This document shows, piece by piece, positions 1 through 9,992 of a stretch of DNA of 64,000 nucleotides. The DNA comes from Pseudomonas sp. CAN1 (lineage in GTDB: Bacteria; Pseudomonadota; Gammaproteobacteria; Pseudomonadales; Pseudomonadaceae). Position numbers and translations under genes: made by a program. The notes under the pieces were generated by a model, which saw only the letters and a list, made by a program, of their open reading frames with translations, was not told the DNA's origin and did not search any database. Location: the NCBI RefSeq assembly GCF_030462585.1, contig NZ_JASMRU010000009.1, positions 111,007 through 175,006 of the forward strand, given 5' to 3'. Each line of letters opens with the position of its first letter. The first letter of the stretch is position 1.

Positions 1-340
1 CTTCCTTGCCTTCCGGGGCCACTTCGGCGCGCACGCTCTGGACATGCCACGGCTGCGGCTCGTTCTCCCGGTGGAAGTAGAGATCGGGCGTGGTGACCAG
101 GGTGATGTCGGTGGCTTTCAGGTGTTCGAGCTTGTCGGCGGTCATCTCGTAGGCGAGGGAGCCGTCGATGCGGTACTGGACGCTCTTGGCGTTCACTACA
201 TAGAAGTCGATTGCGTCGCTGGTCTGCGACTTCAGCTGGCGTTCGCTGAAGTCCAGGCGCACGTTCCAGTAATAGCCCAGGGCGATCAGCAGGATGGCGA
301 TCAGGGCGAGCAACAGCTTCTGGCGGAATGTCTTGGGCAT
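1..340 (-). CDS. lptC: LptC, LPS export system inner-membrane protein (partial, 3' end outside window)
   Basis: LptC is a bitopic inner-membrane protein that takes LPS from the LptBFG transporter and passes it to periplasmic LptA. About 113 N-terminal codons are present. A positively charged start (MPKTFRQK) is followed by one hydrophobic segment at about residues 8-23, then a periplasmic beta-rich domain with the family-like stretch 'GSLAYEMTADKLEH'. The gene starts 8 bp after the kdsC stop, so it is probably the third gene of a kdsD-kdsC-lptC operon. The remainder, and in other pseudomonads lptA, lptB and rpoN, would lie to the left of base 1. Assignment rests on N-terminal architecture and on the neighbouring Kdo genes. 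Confidence 0.88.
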   Translation of the reverse strand, partial: MPKTFRQKLLLALIAILLIALGYYWNVRLDFSERQLKSQTSDAIDFYVVNAKSVQYRIDGSLAYEMTADKLEHLKATDITLVTTPDLYFHRENEPQPWHVQSVRAEVAPEGKE

Positions 341-348
341 GTTCGGCT

Positions 349-873
349 CTAGAGGTACGCGCTCTGGGCGGCTTCGAGATTGCCCTGGGCGCGCAGGATC
401 AGTTCGCAGAACTCGCGTGCGGCGCCTTCGCCGCCACGGGCCTGGGTTACACCGTCGGCATGCTGGCGCACGAAGGCGTCGGCACTGGCGACCGCCATGC
501 CGAGGCCGGCGCGGCGAATGGCCGGCAGGTCGGGCAGGTCGTCGCCCAGGTACGCGACTTCTTCATAGCCTAGACCCAGTTCGGCGAGCAACTCGTCGAG
601 CGCGACCAGCTTGTCCTCGCGGCCCTGGAACAGGTGGTTGATGCCCAGGTTCTGCGCGCGGCGCTCGACCACCGGGCTGGAGCGTCCGGTGATGATCGCG
701 GTGCGCACGCCGGAGTTCATCAGCATCTTGATGCCCTGGCCGTCCAGGGTATTGAAGGTCTTGAACTCGCCGCCGTCGGGCAGGAAGTACAGCTTGCCGT
801 CGGTGAGCACGCCATCGACGTCGAACACCGCCAGGCGTACTGCCTTCGCGCGTTGCAGCAGGTCTGCGGTCAT
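349..873 (-). CDS. kdsC: 3-deoxy-D-manno-octulosonate 8-phosphate phosphatase KdsC
   Basis: KdsC hydrolyses Kdo-8-phosphate to Kdo and phosphate in the cytoplasm, the last step before CMP-Kdo activation for LPS inner core. The 174-residue protein is a cap-less HAD phosphatase of usual family length. Motif I is DVDGVLTDG with Asp18 as nucleophile and Asp20 as acid/base, motif II is TIITGRSS, a conserved Lys lies in EDKLVAL, and motif III is GDDLPDLP. Small HAD proteins of this type form tetramers that complete each other's active sites. The kdsD stop is directly adjacent, so the two are likely co-transcribed and translationally linked. Confidence 0.95.
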   Translation of the reverse strand: MTADLLQRAKAVRLAVFDVDGVLTDGKLYFLPDGGEFKTFNTLDGQGIKMLMNSGVRTAIITGRSSPVVERRAQNLGINHLFQGREDKLVALDELLAELGLGYEEVAYLGDDLPDLPAIRRAGLGMAVASADAFVRQHADGVTQARGGEGAAREFCELILRAQGNLEAAQSAYL

Positions 874-1848
874 TCAGATGACTCCCGCGCGGGTCAGGTC
901 GTGGACGTGCAGCACGCCGACCGGGTGGTCGTTGTCGTCGACCACTACCAGCACGTTGATCTTGTGGTCGTCCATGATCTTCAGGGCTTCGGCGGCGAGC
1001 ATGTCCGGGCGGGCGGTCTTGCCGCGCACGGTCATCACCTGGTCGATGGTCACCTGGCGCACGTCCAGGCCCTTGTCCAGGGTGCGGCGCAGGTCGCCGT
1101 CGGTGAAGACGCCGGCGAGGCGGCCGTCTTCGCCGAGGATGACGGTCATGCCCAGGCCCTTGCGGGTCATTTCCAGCAGCGCGCCACTGAGCGAAGTGCC
1201 AGGAGACACCTGCGGCAATGCTTCACCCACGTGCATGATGTTTTCCACTTTCAGCAACAATCTGCGACCCAGGGCGCCGCCCGGATGCGAGAAGGCGAAG
1301 TCTTCGGCGGTGAAGCCGCGGGCTTCCAGCAGGGCGATGGCGAGGGCGTCGCCGATCACCAGGGAAACCGTGGTGGAGGAGGTCGGTGCCAGGTTCAGCG
1401 AGCAGGCTTCATGCTCCACGCTGGCGTCCAGATTCACTGCGGCGGCCTTGGCCAGCGGCGACTCGGCGTTGCCGGTCATGCTGATCAGGGTGATGCCCAG
1501 GCGCTTGATCAGCGGCAGCAGGGTGATGATTTCCGCGGTGGAGCCGGAGTTGGAAAGGGCCAGGACCACGTCGTCCTTGGTGATCATGCCCATGTCGCCG
1601 TGGCTGGCCTCGGCCGGGTGCACGAAGAACGACGGGGTGCCGGTGCTGGCCAGGGTCGCGGCGATCTTGCGCGCGATGTGCCCGGACTTGCCCATGCCGA
1701 CCACGACCACGCGGCCCTTGCAGTCGAGCAGCAGCTCGCAGGCGAGGGAGAAGTCGGCGCCGATGCGCGGCAGCAGGGCGTCCACCGAGTCGCGCTCGAG
1801 GCGGATGGTGCGCTGTGCCGACTGGATGAAATCGTGATTCTGGCTCAT
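874..1848 (-). CDS. kdsD: D-arabinose 5-phosphate isomerase KdsD
   Basis: KdsD interconverts ribulose 5-phosphate and arabinose 5-phosphate, the first committed step to Kdo. The 324-residue protein has an N-terminal SIS sugar-isomerase domain (roughly residues 40-175, with the phospho-sugar loop SNSGSTAE) followed by two CBS domains (roughly 205-324). The ATG at 1848 (MSQNHDFIQSAQ) is chosen because the frame further upstream runs antisense into mlaF and does not resemble the family. It lies head-to-head with mlaF. In E. coli the kdsD, kdsC and lptC genes lie on the same strand as mla, so the divergent arrangement here is the Pseudomonas form (from memory). Confidence 0.95.
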   Translation of the reverse strand: MSQNHDFIQSAQRTIRLERDSVDALLPRIGADFSLACELLLDCKGRVVVVGMGKSGHIARKIAATLASTGTPSFFVHPAEASHGDMGMITKDDVVLALSNSGSTAEIITLLPLIKRLGITLISMTGNAESPLAKAAAVNLDASVEHEACSLNLAPTSSTTVSLVIGDALAIALLEARGFTAEDFAFSHPGGALGRRLLLKVENIMHVGEALPQVSPGTSLSGALLEMTRKGLGMTVILGEDGRLAGVFTDGDLRRTLDKGLDVRQVTIDQVMTVRGKTARPDMLAAEALKIMDDHKINVLVVVDDNDHPVGVLHVHDLTRAGVI

Positions 1849-1881
1849 GTTCCAAGGGCGTGGGGCGAAATGAAGTGCGAG

Positions 1882-1887
1882 ATTATA
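1882..1887 (-). promoter_or_regulatory. Candidate -10 element for kdsD-kdsC-lptC
   Basis: Read on the minus strand this is a perfect TATAAT about 35 bp before the kdsD ATG, in the only non-coding gap upstream of the gene. I see no good -35 hexamer at 16-18 bp, so this is a partial promoter call. Confidence 0.4.
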
Positions 1888-1973
1888 ACGGGAAAGCGGG
1901 CAAGGCTTCACCACAGACATCTCATGTTGATCGCATTTTGCTGAACTGAGCCTTAACAGCGCCTTAGCAGCCC

Positions 1974-2003
1974 TTGGGGCGTGGCTTGGCGGGGTGTTAT
2001 AGT
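1974..2003 (+). promoter_or_regulatory. Candidate sigma70 promoter for mlaFEDCB
   Basis: TTGGGG (1974-1979), 18 bp, then TATAGT (1998-2003), about 80 bp before the mlaF start in the divergent kdsD/mlaF gap. The -35 is weak. The start codon itself has a good Shine-Dalgarno (AAAGGAG) a few bases upstream. Confidence 0.4.
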
Positions 2004-2085
2004 TCGCGGCCGTTCGGCCTGTCGCGCCGCGTGTCTGCCGTGAGACAGGCGGAGCAAGGGACAGCGCCGTGATGAAAGGAGTTCT

Positions 2086-2895
2086 ATGAGCACCAATGAC
2101 CAATATGCGGTCGAGCTGAAGGGCCTGAGCTTCAAGCGCGGCACGCGTACGATTTTCGACAACGTGGACATCCGCATTCCACGCGGCAAGGTCACCGGGA
2201 TCATGGGACCGTCGGGCTGTGGCAAGACCACCCTGTTGCGACTGATCGCCGCCCAGCTGCGCCCGGCGAAGGGTGAAGTGTGGGTCAACGGCCAGAACCT
2301 GCCGACCCTGGGCCGTGCCGACCTGTTCGACATGCGCAAGCAATTCGGCGTGCTGTTCCAGAGCGGCGCGCTGTTCACCGACCTGAACGTCTACGAGAAC
2401 GTCGCCTTCCCGTTGCGCGTGCACACCGAGCTGCCCGACGAGATGATTCGCGACATCGTCCTGATGAAGCTGCAGGCCGTGGGCCTGCGCGGGGCGGTGG
2501 AGCTGATGCCGGACGAACTGTCCGGCGGCATGAAGCGTCGTGTCGCACTGGCCCGGGCCATTGCGCTGGACCCGCAGATCCTGATGTACGACGAGCCTTT
2601 CGTGGGCCAGGACCCGATCGCCATGGGCGTACTGGTGCGCCTGATCCGCCTGCTCAACGATGCCCTGGGCATCACCAGCATCGTGGTCTCCCACGACCTG
2701 GCGGAAACCGCGAGCATCGCCGACTACATCTATATCGTCGGTGACGGTCGCGTGCTCGGCCATGGGACGCCGGAACACCTGCAGGGCCTCGACGATCCGC
2801 GCGTGCGCCAGTTCATGAAGGGCATCCCGGACGGCCCGGTGCCGTTCCACTATCCTGCCCGCGACTACCGCGCCGATCTGCTGGGAGAACGCTGA
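2086..2895 (+). CDS. mlaF: MlaF, phospholipid transport ATP-binding subunit
   Basis: MlaF is the cytoplasmic ATPase of the MlaFEDB complex, which moves phospholipids between the inner membrane and periplasmic MlaC to keep the outer leaflet free of phospholipid. All ABC motifs are present: Walker [10 protein letters not shown] (residues 41-49), signature LSGGMKRR, Walker B ILMYDEP and the switch His in VVSHD. At 269 residues it has family length. It heads a tight five-gene operon, and its stop overlaps the mlaE ATG. The conserved order F-E-D-C-B followed by ibaG and murA makes the assignment secure. Confidence 0.96.
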   Translation: MSTNDQYAVELKGLSFKRGTRTIFDNVDIRIPRGKVTGIMGPSGCGKTTLLRLIAAQLRPAKGEVWVNGQNLPTLGRADLFDMRKQFGVLFQSGALFTDLNVYENVAFPLRVHTELPDEMIRDIVLMKLQAVGLRGAVELMPDELSGGMKRRVALARAIALDPQILMYDEPFVGQDPIAMGVLVRLIRLLNDALGITSIVVSHDLAETASIADYIYIVGDGRVLGHGTPEHLQGLDDPRVRQFMKGIPDGPVPFHYPARDYRADLLGER

Positions 2896-3692
2896 TGCGC
2901 AAGACTTCACCGCTCGAGCGAGTTCGACTGCTCGGGCGATCGGGCCTCGACGTACTCGAAGCGCTCGGCCGTTCGACCCTGTTCCTGCTCGGCGCCATCT
3001 TCGGCCGCGGCGTGCACAGCGGTGCCTTCCAGTTGCTGGTCAAGCAGCTCTATGCCGTGGGCGTGCTGTCCCTGGCGATCATCGTCGTCTCCGGTCTGTT
3101 CATCGGCATGGTGCTGGCCCTGCAGGGCTACAACATCCTCGCCAGCTACGGTTCCGAGCAGGCGGTCGGGCAGATGGTGGCGCTGACGCTGCTGCGTGAA
3201 CTGGGGCCGGTGGTGACCGGTCTGTTGTTTGCAGGACGTGCCGGTTCCGCGCTGACCGCGGAAATCGGCAACATGAAGTCCACCGAACAACTGTCGAGCC
3301 TGGAGATGATCGGCGTCGATCCGCTCAAGTACATCATTGCCCCGCGCCTGTGGGCCGGCTTCATCTCGATGCCGCTGCTGGCAGCTATCTTCAGTGTTGT
3401 CGGCATCTGGGGCGGCGCGCTGGTGGCGGTGGACTGGCTGGGCGTCTATGACGGCTCTTACTGGTCGAACATGCAGAACAGCGTGCAGTTCACCAAGGAC
3501 ATTCTCAATGGCGTGATCAAGAGCGTGGTGTTCGCCTTCGTCGTGACCTGGATCGCCGTATTCCAGGGCTATGACTGCGAACCCACCTCCGAAGGCATCA
3601 GCCGCGCCACCACCCGTACTGTTGTGTATGCCTCCCTGGCCGTGCTGGGGCTGGACTTCATCCTGACCGCTTTGATGTTTGGAGACTTCTGA
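2895..3692 (+). CDS. mlaE: MlaE, phospholipid transport permease
   Basis: MlaE is the inner-membrane permease (MlaE/DUF140 family) of the Mla complex; two copies form the translocation core beneath the MlaD ring. The 265-residue protein has an N-terminal amphipathic stretch and about five hydrophobic segments, and carries the family-like [20 protein letters not shown] region followed by '[11 protein letters not shown]'. The ATG overlaps the mlaF stop, and its own stop overlaps the mlaD ATG, indicating translational coupling. Confidence 0.95.
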   Translation: MRKTSPLERVRLLGRSGLDVLEALGRSTLFLLGAIFGRGVHSGAFQLLVKQLYAVGVLSLAIIVVSGLFIGMVLALQGYNILASYGSEQAVGQMVALTLLRELGPVVTGLLFAGRAGSALTAEIGNMKSTEQLSSLEMIGVDPLKYIIAPRLWAGFISMPLLAAIFSVVGIWGGALVAVDWLGVYDGSYWSNMQNSVQFTKDILNGVIKSVVFAFVVTWIAVFQGYDCEPTSEGISRATTRTVVYASLAVLGLDFILTALMFGDF

Positions 3693-4165
3693 TGCAAACC
3701 CGCACCCTGGAAATCGGTGTAGGCCTGTTCATTCTGGCCGGTCTGCTGGCCCTGCTGCTGCTGGCCCTGCGTGTCAGTGGACTGACCGTGGGCGGCTCCG
3801 GTGACACCTACAAGCTGTACGCTTATTTCGACAACATCGCCGGCGTCACAGTGCGCGGCAAGGTCACCATGGCCGGTGTCACAATCGGTAAAGTGACTGC
3901 GGTCGACCTGGATCACGACAGCTATCGCGGCCGTGTGACCATGGAGATCAATCGTCAGGTCAACAACCTGCCGGACGATTCCACCGCCTCCATCCTCACC
4001 GCCGGCCTGCTGGGCGAGAAGTACATCGGCATCAGCGTCGGCGGCGACGAAGAGCTTCTGAAGGAAGGCGATACCATCAAGGACACCCAGTCGGCACTCG
4101 TGCTGGAAGACCTGATCGGCAAATTCCTGCTGAATTCGGTCAACAAAGACGACTCGAAGAAATGA
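3692..4165 (+). CDS. mlaD: MlaD, MCE-domain periplasmic lipid-binding subunit
   Basis: MlaD forms a hexameric periplasmic ring with a central hydrophobic pore through which lipids pass between MlaE and MlaC. The 157-residue protein has one N-terminal membrane anchor (about residues 7-25, rich in Leu) and a single MCE domain beginning near 'YKLYAYFDNIAGVTVRGKV', with 'TAGLLGEKYIGIS' further on. Length is normal for gamma-proteobacterial MlaD. It overlaps mlaE at the start and ends just before mlaC. Confidence 0.95.
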   Translation: MQTRTLEIGVGLFILAGLLALLLLALRVSGLTVGGSGDTYKLYAYFDNIAGVTVRGKVTMAGVTIGKVTAVDLDHDSYRGRVTMEINRQVNNLPDDSTASILTAGLLGEKYIGISVGGDEELLKEGDTIKDTQSALVLEDLIGKFLLNSVNKDDSKK

Positions 4166-4176
4166 GGACTCACTCC

Positions 4177-4824
4177 ATGTTGAAAACCTTGCGCCGTGGC
4201 TTCCTGGTCCTGCTCGCGATCCTGCCGCTGTTCGCGCAGGCCGACCAGACCGCCCAGCAGGTCGTGCAGCAGACCGTCGACGGCCTGCTGTCGGACCTGA
4301 AGACCAACAAGGCCAGCTACAAGACCAATCCCCAGGCGCTCTACGACACCCTGAACCGTATCCTCGGCCCGGTGGTGGATTCCGAAGGCATCGCCAAGGG
4401 CGTGATGACCGTCAAGTACTCGCGCCAGGCTTCGCCGGAGCAGATCAAGCGCTTCGAGGAAACCTTCAAGAACAGCCTGTTCCAGTTCTACGGCAACGCG
4501 CTGCTGGAGTACGACAACCAGGACATCCGCGTGCTGAATACCGGCAAGCAGGAGCAGGATCGCGCTTCGGTGAACATGGAAGTGGTTGGCAGCAACGGCG
4601 CGGTCTACCCGGTGCAGTACACCATGGTCAACCAGGGCGGCAACTGGCGCCTGCGTAACGTGATCATCAACGGCATCAACATCGGCAAGCTGTTCCGCGA
4701 CCAGTTCGCCGACTCCATGCAGAAGAACCGCAATGACCTGGAAGCCACCATCGCCGGTTGGGGCCAGGTAGTCGCCAAGGCCAAGGACGCTGCCAAGGGC
4801 CAGCCGGAAGGCGGCGCAGAATGA
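4177..4824 (+). CDS. mlaC: MlaC, periplasmic phospholipid-binding protein
   Basis: MlaC is the soluble periplasmic carrier that ferries phospholipid between the outer-membrane MlaA complex and inner-membrane MlaFEDB. The protein (215 aa from this start) has a clear Sec signal peptide, MLKTLRRGFLVLLAILPLFA, with cleavage likely before ADQ. The ATG at 4177 is preferred to the in-frame ATG at 4162, which overlaps the mlaD stop, because GAGGAC sits 7 bp before it and because it gives a compact signal peptide. The mature part matches the Tol-Ttg2/MlaC family style. It overlaps mlaB by 4 bp (ATGA). Confidence 0.93.
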   Translation: MLKTLRRGFLVLLAILPLFAQADQTAQQVVQQTVDGLLSDLKTNKASYKTNPQALYDTLNRILGPVVDSEGIAKGVMTVKYSRQASPEQIKRFEETFKNSLFQFYGNALLEYDNQDIRVLNTGKQEQDRASVNMEVVGSNGAVYPVQYTMVNQGGNWRLRNVIINGINIGKLFRDQFADSMQKNRNDLEATIAGWGQVVAKAKDAAKGQPEGGAE

Positions 4825-5129
4825 GTCAGGGCAGTATCACGGAGCGTGCCGCGGGTGAGCTGGCGCTGGCCGGCGTGCTGGATTACAGCACCGGCCCGGC
4901 GCTGCGCGAGCAGGGCGGCCGCCTGATCGCCGCCAGTCAGGCCAGCGCGCTGCGCCTGGACTGCTCGGCGGTGGAGCACTCCAGCAGCGTCGGATTGTCG
5001 CTGCTGCTGTCGTTCACCCGTGATGCGCGCAAAGCCGGGAAATCGCTGCAGATCGCCGGCATGTCCAAGGAAATGCAGGAGATCGCCAAGGTTGGCGGCC
5101 TTCTGGAGATTCTGCCGTTACAGCATTGA
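4821..5129 (+). CDS. mlaB: MlaB, STAS-domain subunit of the Mla transporter
   Basis: MlaB is a small cytoplasmic STAS protein that binds MlaF and is needed for assembly and activity of the complex. The 102-residue product is one STAS domain, with the typical core 'LDCSAVEHSSSVGLSLLLSF' around residues 47-66. The start ATG overlaps the mlaC stop (ATGA). The gene closes the mla operon and is followed by a terminator-like hairpin. Confidence 0.92.
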   Translation: MSQGSITERAAGELALAGVLDYSTGPALREQGGRLIAASQASALRLDCSAVEHSSSVGLSLLLSFTRDARKAGKSLQIAGMSKEMQEIAKVGGLLEILPLQH

Positions 5130-5136
5130 TACACTG

Positions 5137-5193
5137 AAAAGGCCCTCCGTCCGCGACTTCCCCTCCCGGGGTTCGCAGGCGGGGGGCTTTTTT
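5137..5193 (+). terminator. Probable terminator after the mla operon
   Basis: Imperfect GC-rich arms (GCCCTCCGTCCGC and GCAGGCGGGGGGC, using G-U pairs) followed by a TTTTTT tract, immediately after mlaB. The long loop and mismatches suggest incomplete termination, so some read-through into ibaG-murA is possible. Confidence 0.55.
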
Positions 5194-5239
5194 GTATCAT
5201 TGCCGACCCGCGCGCGTAGGGCGCCGAACGAGGTTGAGC

Positions 5240-6767
<1,528 letters not shown>

Positions 6768-6781
6768 GGCAGAACCAGACG

Positions 6782-7417
6782 ATGCTGACGATTGCCCTGT
6801 CCAAGGGCCGTATCCTCGACGACACCCTGCCGCTGCTCGCAGCGGCAGGCATCGTGCCGACCGAGAATCCGGACAAGAGCCGCAAGCTGATCATCCCCAC
6901 CACCCTCGATGACGTGCGCCTGCTGATCGTGCGCGCCACCGACGTGCCGACCTATGTCGAGCACGGCGCCGCCGACCTCGGCGTCGCGGGCAAGGACGTG
7001 CTCATGGAGTACGGTGGCCAGGGCCTTTACGAGCCGCTGGACCTGAAGATCGCCAACTGCAAGCTGATGACCGCCGGTGCGGTCGGCGCGCCGGAGCCCA
7101 AGGGCCGCCTGCGCGTGGCCACCAAGTTCGTCAATGTCGCCAAGCGCTACTACGCCGAACAGGGTCGCCAGGTCGATGTGATCAAGCTGTACGGCTCCAT
7201 GGAGCTGGCACCGCTGGTCGGCCTCGCCGACAAGATCATCGACGTGGTCGATACCGGCAACACCCTGCGCGCGAACGGCCTGGAGCCCCAGGAACTGATC
7301 GCGCACATCAGCTCGCGCCTGGTGGTGAACAAGGCCTCGATGAAGATGCAGCACGCGCGCATCCAGGCCCTGATCGACACCCTGCGCGAAGCGGTGGAGT
7401 CTCGACACCGGGCGTAA
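6782..7417 (+). CDS. hisG: ATP phosphoribosyltransferase, short form, HisG
   Basis: HisG condenses ATP and PRPP in the first step of histidine synthesis. At 211 residues it is the short form, lacking the C-terminal ACT-like regulatory domain; such enzymes normally need the HisRS-like partner HisZ for activity and feedback control, and hisZ is not in this window. Motifs include the N-terminal '[10 protein letters not shown]', the PRPP-loop '[16 protein letters not shown]' and a '[10 protein letters not shown]' tail. The start is the ATG at 6782, 14 bp after murA; an upstream in-frame extension overlaps murA and is rejected. Confidence 0.96.
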   Translation: MLTIALSKGRILDDTLPLLAAAGIVPTENPDKSRKLIIPTTLDDVRLLIVRATDVPTYVEHGAADLGVAGKDVLMEYGGQGLYEPLDLKIANCKLMTAGAVGAPEPKGRLRVATKFVNVAKRYYAEQGRQVDVIKLYGSMELAPLVGLADKIIDVVDTGNTLRANGLEPQELIAHISSRLVVNKASMKMQHARIQALIDTLREAVESRHRA

Positions 7418-7541
7418 TTTCCAGCGCGGCTTCCCCGCCGCGCCCGCCTATCCGTGTCATAGCCAAATTTTCTCGGGTGCCCGCACGGAAGGCTTGATAG
7501 TCTTGCGGCGCCCGAGATCATGCCAATTAAAGAGGCCAGCT

Positions 7542-8864
7542 ATGACCGCACCCTTCGCTATCCGTCGACTCAACGCCGCCGATCCGGACTTCGCGCGTCA
7601 TCTGGACCATCTGCTCTCCTGGGAAAGCGTCTCCGACGAGTCGGTGAACCAGCGCGTGCTGGACATCATTGCCGACGTGCGCAAGCGCGGCGACGCCGCT
7701 GTGGTCGAGTTCACCCAGCGCTTCGACGGTGTCGACGCCAAGTCCATGGCCGACCTGATCCTGCCGCGCGAGCGCCTGGAACTGGCCCTGACCCGCATCA
7801 CCCCGGCCCAGCGCGAAGCTCTGGAGACCGCCGCCGAGCGTGTGCGCAGCTACCACGAGAAGCAGAAGCAGGACTCCTGGCGCTACACCGAGGCCGACGG
7901 CACCGTGCTCGGCCAGCAAGTTACCCCGCTGGACCGCGCCGGCCTCTACGTGCCTGGCGGCAAGGCGTCCTATCCGTCGTCCGTGCTGATGAACGCCATT
8001 CCGGCCAAGGTTGCCGGTGTTAACGAAGTGGTGATGGTCGTTCCGACCCCGCGTGGCGAGATCAACGAGATCGTCCTCGCGGCCGCCTGCATCGCCGGCG
8101 TCGACCGCGTCTTCACCATCGGCGGCGCCCAGGCCGTGGCCGCACTGGCCTACGGCACCGAGAGCGTGCCGCAGGTGGACAAGATCGTCGGCCCGGGCAA
8201 CATCTACGTCGCCACCGCCAAGCGCCATGTGTTTGGCCAGGTCGGCATCGACATGATTGCCGGTCCGTCCGAGATTCTCGTGGTCTGCGACGGCGGCACC
8301 GATCCGGACTGGATCGCCATGGACCTGTTCTCCCAGGCCGAGCACGACGAGGACGCCCAGTCGATCCTGGTCAGCCCGGACGCCGCCTTCCTCGACAAGG
8401 TCGCCGCCAGCATCGAGAAGCTGCTGCCGACCATGGAGCGCGCCGAGATCATCCGCACTTCGCTGACCAACCGTGGCGCACTGATCCTCGTCGCCGACCA
8501 GGAACAGGCCTGCCAGGTCGCCAACCGCATCGCCCCGGAGCACCTGGAGCTGTCGGTGGAAAACCCGGAAAGCTGGCTGCCGAAGATCCGCCACGCCGGC
8601 GCCATCTTCATGGGCCGCTACACCGCCGAGGCGCTGGGCGACTACTGCGCCGGGCCGAACCACGTGCTGCCGACTTCCGGCACCGCGCGCTTCTCTTCGC
8701 CGCTGGGTGTGTACGACTTCCAGAAGCGCTCCTCGATCATCTTCTGTTCCGCGCCGGGCGCTTCCGAGCTGGGCAAGACCGCTTCGATCCTGGCCCGTGG
8801 CGAGTCGCTGACCGCCCACGCGCGCAGCGCCGAGTTCCGCATCCTTGACGGCAAGAGTGAGTAA
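7542..8864 (+). CDS. hisD: Histidinol dehydrogenase HisD
   Basis: HisD oxidises L-histidinol to L-histidine in two NAD-dependent steps using Zn. The 440-residue protein has family length. It shows '[18 protein letters not shown]', '[16 protein letters not shown]', 'AGPSEILVV', and Zn-site residues in '[12 protein letters not shown]' together with '[18 protein letters not shown]'. The ATG at 7542 has AGAGG upstream. A gap of about 120 bp separates it from hisG, with no clear terminator, so it may have its own promoter. Confidence 0.97.
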   Translation: MTAPFAIRRLNAADPDFARHLDHLLSWESVSDESVNQRVLDIIADVRKRGDAAVVEFTQRFDGVDAKSMADLILPRERLELALTRITPAQREALETAAERVRSYHEKQKQDSWRYTEADGTVLGQQVTPLDRAGLYVPGGKASYPSSVLMNAIPAKVAGVNEVVMVVPTPRGEINEIVLAAACIAGVDRVFTIGGAQAVAALAYGTESVPQVDKIVGPGNIYVATAKRHVFGQVGIDMIAGPSEILVVCDGGTDPDWIAMDLFSQAEHDEDAQSILVSPDAAFLDKVAASIEKLLPTMERAEIIRTSLTNRGALILVADQEQACQVANRIAPEHLELSVENPESWLPKIRHAGAIFMGRYTAEALGDYCAGPNHVLPTSGTARFSSPLGVYDFQKRSSIIFCSAPGASELGKTASILARGESLTAHARSAEFRILDGKSE

Positions 8865-8867
8865 CCC

Positions 8868-9923
8868 ATGAGCAAATTCTGGAGTCCCTTCGTCAAGGAA
8901 CTGGTGCCCTACGTTCCGGGCGAGCAGCCGAAGCTGGCCAAGCTGGTCAAGCTCAACACCAACGAGAACCCCTACGGCCCGTCGCCGAAGGTGGTCGCCG
9001 CGATCCAGGCCGAGCTGAACGACACGCTGCGCCTGTACCCGGACCCGAATGCCGACCGCCTGAAGCAGACCATCGCCGAGTACCACGGCGTGAAGACTTC
9101 CCAGGTGTTCGTCGGCAATGGTTCGGACGAGGTCCTGGCGCACGCCTTCCACGCGCTGTTCCAGCACGGCAAGCCGCTGCTGTTCCCCGACGTGACCTAC
9201 AGCTTCTACCCGGTCTACTGCGGCCTCTACGGCATCGACTTCGAAGCGCTGCCGCTGGACGAGCAGTTCCAGATCCGCGTCGAGGATTACGCGCGCCCGA
9301 ACGGCGGCATCATCTTCCCCAACCCCAACGCGCCTACCGGTTGCCTGCTGCCGCTGGCGGCCATCGAGCGCCTGCTCGAAGCCAGCCCGGACAGCGTGGT
9401 GCTGGTGGATGAGGCCTATGTCGACTTCGGTGGCGAGACCGCGATCTCCCTGGTCAACCGCTACCCGAACCTGCTGGTGGCGCAGACCCTGTCCAAGTCG
9501 CGTTCGCTCGCGGGCCTGCGGGTCGGCTTCGCAGTTGGCCACGAGGACCTGATCGAAGCGCTGGAGCGGGTGAAGAACAGCTTCAACTCCTACCCGCTGG
9601 ACCGCCTGGCCCTGGCCGGCGCGGTGGCGTCCTTCGAGGACCAGGCCTACTTCGAGCAGACCTGCAACGCGGTTATCCACAGCCGCGAGAAGCTGGTGGC
9701 CGAACTGAACACCCTGGGCTTCGACGTTCTGCCGTCGGCGGCGAACTTCATCTTCGCCCGCCACCCGCAGCGCGATGGCGCCGAACTGGCGGCGGCCCTG
9801 CGCGAGGAGGGCGTGATCGTGCGCCACTTCAAGCAGCAGCGGATCAACCAGTTCCTGCGTATCAGCATCGGCACCGAGGAGCAGAACCAGGCTCTGATCG
9901 ATGCCCTGCGCCTGAAGCTGTAA
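8868..9923 (+). CDS. hisC: Histidinol-phosphate aminotransferase HisC
   Basis: HisC is a PLP enzyme that transaminates imidazole-acetol phosphate to histidinol phosphate. The 351-residue protein has fold-type I features: '[11 protein letters not shown]' near the N-terminus, 'FPNPNAPTG', '[12 protein letters not shown]', and the PLP Lys in '[15 protein letters not shown]'. It starts 3 bp after the hisD stop and is the last gene before a strong bidirectional terminator. Pseudomonads usually carry a second HisC elsewhere (from memory), so this one is often called hisC1. Confidence 0.96.
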   Translation: MSKFWSPFVKELVPYVPGEQPKLAKLVKLNTNENPYGPSPKVVAAIQAELNDTLRLYPDPNADRLKQTIAEYHGVKTSQVFVGNGSDEVLAHAFHALFQHGKPLLFPDVTYSFYPVYCGLYGIDFEALPLDEQFQIRVEDYARPNGGIIFPNPNAPTGCLLPLAAIERLLEASPDSVVLVDEAYVDFGGETAISLVNRYPNLLVAQTLSKSRSLAGLRVGFAVGHEDLIEALERVKNSFNSYPLDRLALAGAVASFEDQAYFEQTCNAVIHSREKLVAELNTLGFDVLPSAANFIFARHPQRDGAELAAALREEGVIVRHFKQQRINQFLRISIGTEEQNQALIDALRLKL

Positions 9924-9940
9924 GGCTATCGCTGGAAAAG

Positions 9941-9968
9941 AAAACGGCGCCCTCGGGCGCCGTTTTTT
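9941..9968. terminator. Bidirectional terminator between hisC and algW
   Basis: A perfect hairpin with arms AACGGCGCC and GGCGCCGTT around CTCG, with an A-run on the left and T6 on the right. It can serve hisC (plus) and algW (minus), which converge here. Confidence 0.9.
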
Positions 9969-9992
9969 GTGGCTCTGGAAAAGTGGGTCGTA

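Noticed and set aside
1849-2910. N-terminal extension of kdsD on the minus strand across the gap and antisense to mlaF
   Set aside because: It would cross a divergent promoter region and the sequence is unlike KdsD; the ATG at 1848 gives the correct family length.
5020-5239. Frame bridging mlaB and ibaG
   Set aside because: It crosses the terminator-like hairpin; both mlaB and ibaG have clear boundaries.
7527-9827. 766-codon open frame on the minus strand opposite hisD-hisC
   Set aside because: A GC-driven antisense frame; both his genes are complete with catalytic motifs on the plus strand.
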